NCBI GenBank assembly: GCA_023475455.1 | Contig: JAMCVR010000224.1 | Location: 1-8,083 of the forward strand | Length of the DNA stretch: 8,083 nucleotides | Source of the DNA: Thermoplasmatota archaeon | GTDB taxonomy: Bacteria; Pseudomonadota; Gammaproteobacteria; Burkholderiales; Thiobacillaceae | Reading direction: 5' to 3' | Shown here: piece after piece, positions 6,644-8,083 of the stretch | Layout: every line of letters starts with the position of its first letter | Numbering within the stretch: the stretch's first letter is position 1 | Notes under the pieces: model-generated | Databases searched by the model: none | Seen by the model: the letters and a program-made list of their open reading frames with translations, nothing else | What the model was told of the DNA's origin: nothing | Translations under genes and position numbers: made by a program

Positions 6644-7413
6644 TGACCGCGCGTGGCCGCCTGGGACGATTATTCTTTCGCGGCGTCGAGCCGGTTTCCG
6701 GCAACCGGCTGCGGCTGCTGCAAAACGGCGCCGAATTTTTCCCGGCGCTGATCGCGGCGATCGACGCCGCGCATGCCGAAGTCCACCTCGAAACCTATAT
6801 ATTCAACGCCGACCCCAGTGCCGAAGCGGTGCGCGACGCCCTGGTGCGCGCCGCGCGGCGGGGCGTGCGGGTGCGGCTGCTGATCGACGGCGTCGGCTCG
6901 CGCGGGCTGCCCGCCGACTGGCTGGATGCACTGAAAGCGGCAGGCGTCGGCGTGCTCGTCTATCGTCCGCTGGCGGGCGGCTGGCGCTCCAATCCCAGGA
7001 GTCTGCGGCGGCTGCACCGCAAGCTGGCGGTGATCGATGCGCGCATTGCCTTCGTCGGCGGCATGAACCTCATCGACGACTTCGAGCCGGTGCGATTCGA
7101 CGCCCCGCGGCTCGATTTCAGCGTCGAAGTGCAGGGGCCGCTGCTTGCCGACATTCATCAAAGCGTGAGCCGCCTGTGGCGGCTGGTCGCGTTGACGCAA
7201 CTGCAGCCGGACAGGCGCAAGGCGGCGATCGAGCCGTCCTGGCCGACCGACGGGCATGTGCGCGCCGCCTTCGTGGTGCGCGACAATTTCGCCCATCGCC
7301 GCGATATCGAGCGTGTCTATCTTGCCGCGCTGGCGCTGGCGCGCGAAGAAATCATTCTCGCCAACGCCTATTTCCTGCCTGGCCACCGGTTTCGCAAGTT
7401 GCTCAAAAAAGCC
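6623..7413 (+). repeat. Second copy of the 788-bp tandem duplication
   Basis: This copy is directly adjacent to the first, in the same orientation, with 3 bp of microhomology (GCC, 6623-6625). It flows into the genuine 3' part of clsB from 7414 on. No substitutions between copies were seen. Confidence 0.97.
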
Positions 7414-7833
7414 GCCGCGCGCGGCGTCAGGGTGCACCTGCTGGTGCAGGGCCACACCGACCATCCCTTTTTTCAGGCCGCCGGGCGTGCCCTGTACCGC
7501 GACCTGCTCGCCGCCGGCGTGAAAATTCACGAATACCGGGTAAGCGAACTGCATGCCAAGGTGGCCGTGGTCGACGGCCACTGGGCCACCGTCGGCTCCA
7601 GCAACATCGACCCCTTCAGCCTGCTGCTGGCGCGCGAGGCCAATATCGTCGTCGTCGACACGGCTTTTGCGCGCGACCTGCGCCAGCGACTGCATCAGGC
7701 CCTCGGCCAGTCCGCCGCGCTCGATCCCGCCGACTGGCAGCGCCGCCCCTGGCCGCAGCGCATGCTGTCGTGGCTCGCTTATGGGGGCGTAAGGATGATG
7801 GTGGGGCTGGCAGGCGCCGGGCGCTGGGCGTGA
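6643..7833 (+). CDS. clsB: Cardiolipin synthase B (phospholipase D superfamily, 396 aa)
   Basis: The enzyme joins phospholipids to make cardiolipin at the inner membrane. Two HKD motifs are present: HRKLAVID with H125, K127, D132 followed by FVGGMN, and HAKVAVVD with H304, K306, D311 followed by TVGSSNIDPFS. There is no N-terminal membrane hairpin, unlike ClsA, and the opening (FFRGVEPVSGNRLRLLQNG) is ClsB-like. A short hydrophobic, Gly-rich tail ends the protein. Length is near the 413 residues of E. coli ClsB. The start is ATG 6643, which overlaps the stop of the truncated copy; without the duplication it would overlap the stop of the YbhP-type gene directly. No strong ribosome-binding site is visible, consistent with translational coupling. 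Confidence 0.93.
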   Translation: MTARGRLGRLFFRGVEPVSGNRLRLLQNGAEFFPALIAAIDAAHAEVHLETYIFNADPSAEAVRDALVRAARRGVRVRLLIDGVGSRGLPADWLDALKAAGVGVLVYRPLAGGWRSNPRSLRRLHRKLAVIDARIAFVGGMNLIDDFEPVRFDAPRLDFSVEVQGPLLADIHQSVSRLWRLVALTQLQPDRRKAAIEPSWPTDGHVRAAFVVRDNFAHRRDIERVYLAALALAREEIILANAYFLPGHRFRKLLKKAAARGVRVHLLVQGHTDHPFFQAAGRALYRDLLAAGVKIHEYRVSELHAKVAVVDGHWATVGSSNIDPFSLLLAREANIVVVDTAFARDLRQRLHQALGQSAALDPADWQRRPWPQRMLSWLAYGGVRMMVGLAGAGRWA

Positions 7834-7975
7834 TGCCGGGGGAGGGTTCAGGACGCCACAGCCGGCCGCCGCGCCAACTGGGATAAGGTAACCCCTTTTT
7901 ATTTTTTCTCCTGGCTGTGCGTGATATCATTATTTTGAAATGTATATCATTGTGTTTCGGAAAAGGAACGAAGCG
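7834..7975. other. Intergenic region between clsB and the antitoxin-like gene
   Basis: GC-rich sequence follows the clsB stop and changes abruptly near 7895 to a T-rich run (CTTTTTATTTTTTC, 7895-7908) and then AT-rich DNA. Only a weak GGG/CCC pairing precedes the T-run, so I do not call a terminator. The composition switch fits a boundary between the resident operon and an accessory toxin-antitoxin module. Confidence 0.5.
7921..7951 (+). promoter_or_regulatory. Putative promoter and direct-repeat operator of the antitoxin-like gene
   Basis: The 8-mer ATATCATT occurs at 7924-7931 and 7944-7951, spaced exactly 20 bp, about two helical turns, within an AT-rich island in GC-rich DNA. This suits cooperative binding by ribbon-helix-helix dimers. 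A possible promoter overlaps it: -35 GTGATA (7921-7926) and -10 TATCAT (7945-7950) with an 18-bp spacer. Antitoxins of this class usually repress their own operon (known); that these repeats are the operator is inference. Confidence 0.5.
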
Positions 7976-8083
7976 ATGGCCCGCACCCTGATTACCCTGG
8001 ACGATCAAGCAAAAGCCTGGCTCGCCAGTCGGGCCAAAGCCGAGCGCGTTTCCATGAACGAAATTGTCCGCCGCGCCGTAGAC
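7976..8083 (+). CDS. Ribbon-helix-helix (CopG-type) antitoxin-like protein, N-terminal part (3' end outside window)
   Basis: Thirty-six codons are visible, running off the right edge. The opening MARTLITLDD gives the short DNA-binding beta-strand. The helix DDQAKAWLASRAKAERV and the second helix beginning SMNEIVRRAV follow, the usual ribbon-helix-helix layout. AGGA at 7964-7967 sits eight bases before the ATG. Proteins of this type are commonly the antitoxin of a type II pair, often with a PIN-domain (VapC-like) ribonuclease next to them; that partner would lie beyond the window and is not seen. A stand-alone CopG-type regulator is the alternative. The direct repeats just upstream are a plausible autoregulatory operator. 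Confidence 0.75.
   Translation, partial: MARTLITLDDQAKAWLASRAKAERVSMNEIVRRAVD

Noticed and set aside
7857..7919. CACAGCC/GGCTGTG inverted pair and T-run after clsB as a terminator
   Set aside because: Arms are only 7 bp with about 49 bp between them and the T-run lies inside the loop rather than after a stem.

Overview
This window is high-GC DNA that looks betaproteobacterial. The support is the gene set and order: FmdB-type zinc ribbon, DUF502 membrane protein, aspS, a small DUF2322-like gene, nudB, a YbhP-type phosphodiesterase and clsB. Further support is an AspRS that closely resembles bacterial non-discriminating enzymes. All supported genes are on the + strand. The assignment to a class is inference from gene content and order; genus cannot be told from here.

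Layout. Positions 2-403 hold the C-terminal end of a TonB-dependent outer-membrane receptor, unrelated to what follows. After a gap with an exact 21-bp tandem repeat and a TATAAT box comes the FmdB-type gene (525-782), closed by a strong hairpin terminator (800-835). A non-coding stretch (836-1019) carries a purine/pyrimidine-biased inverted-repeat element and leads into the DUF502 gene (1020-1622), 8 bp ahead of aspS. Downstream of aspS a 61-bp near-palindrome precedes the DUF2322-like gene (4172-4477), with nudB 7 bp further on (TTG start, 4485-4925). Another composite repeat (4959-5085) precedes the YbhP-type gene (5103-5855), whose stop overlaps the start of clsB. After clsB an AT-rich promoter/operator region leads to the first 36 codons of a ribbon-helix-helix antitoxin-like gene, cut by the window end.

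The outstanding feature is two exact tandem duplications. A 659-bp unit inside aspS (copies 1954-2614 and 2613-3273) shifts the frame and breaks a gene that should be essential. Deleting one copy restores a 597-residue AspRS. A 788-bp unit covering the end of the YbhP-type gene and two thirds of clsB (copies 5835-6625 and 6623-7413) gives a truncated clsB followed by an intact one. Both have 2-3 bp of microhomology at the junction and no divergence that I could see between copies. Assembly or amplification error is the most economical explanation; very recent real duplication is the alternative.

Functionally the genes are housekeeping: tRNA charging (AspRS, predicted to charge both tRNA-Asp and tRNA-Asn), folate-pathway nucleotide hydrolysis (NudB) and phospholipid synthesis (ClsB with its usual YbhP neighbour). 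I see no new defence, mobile or biosynthetic system. The repeat elements and duplications are what deserve a second look.
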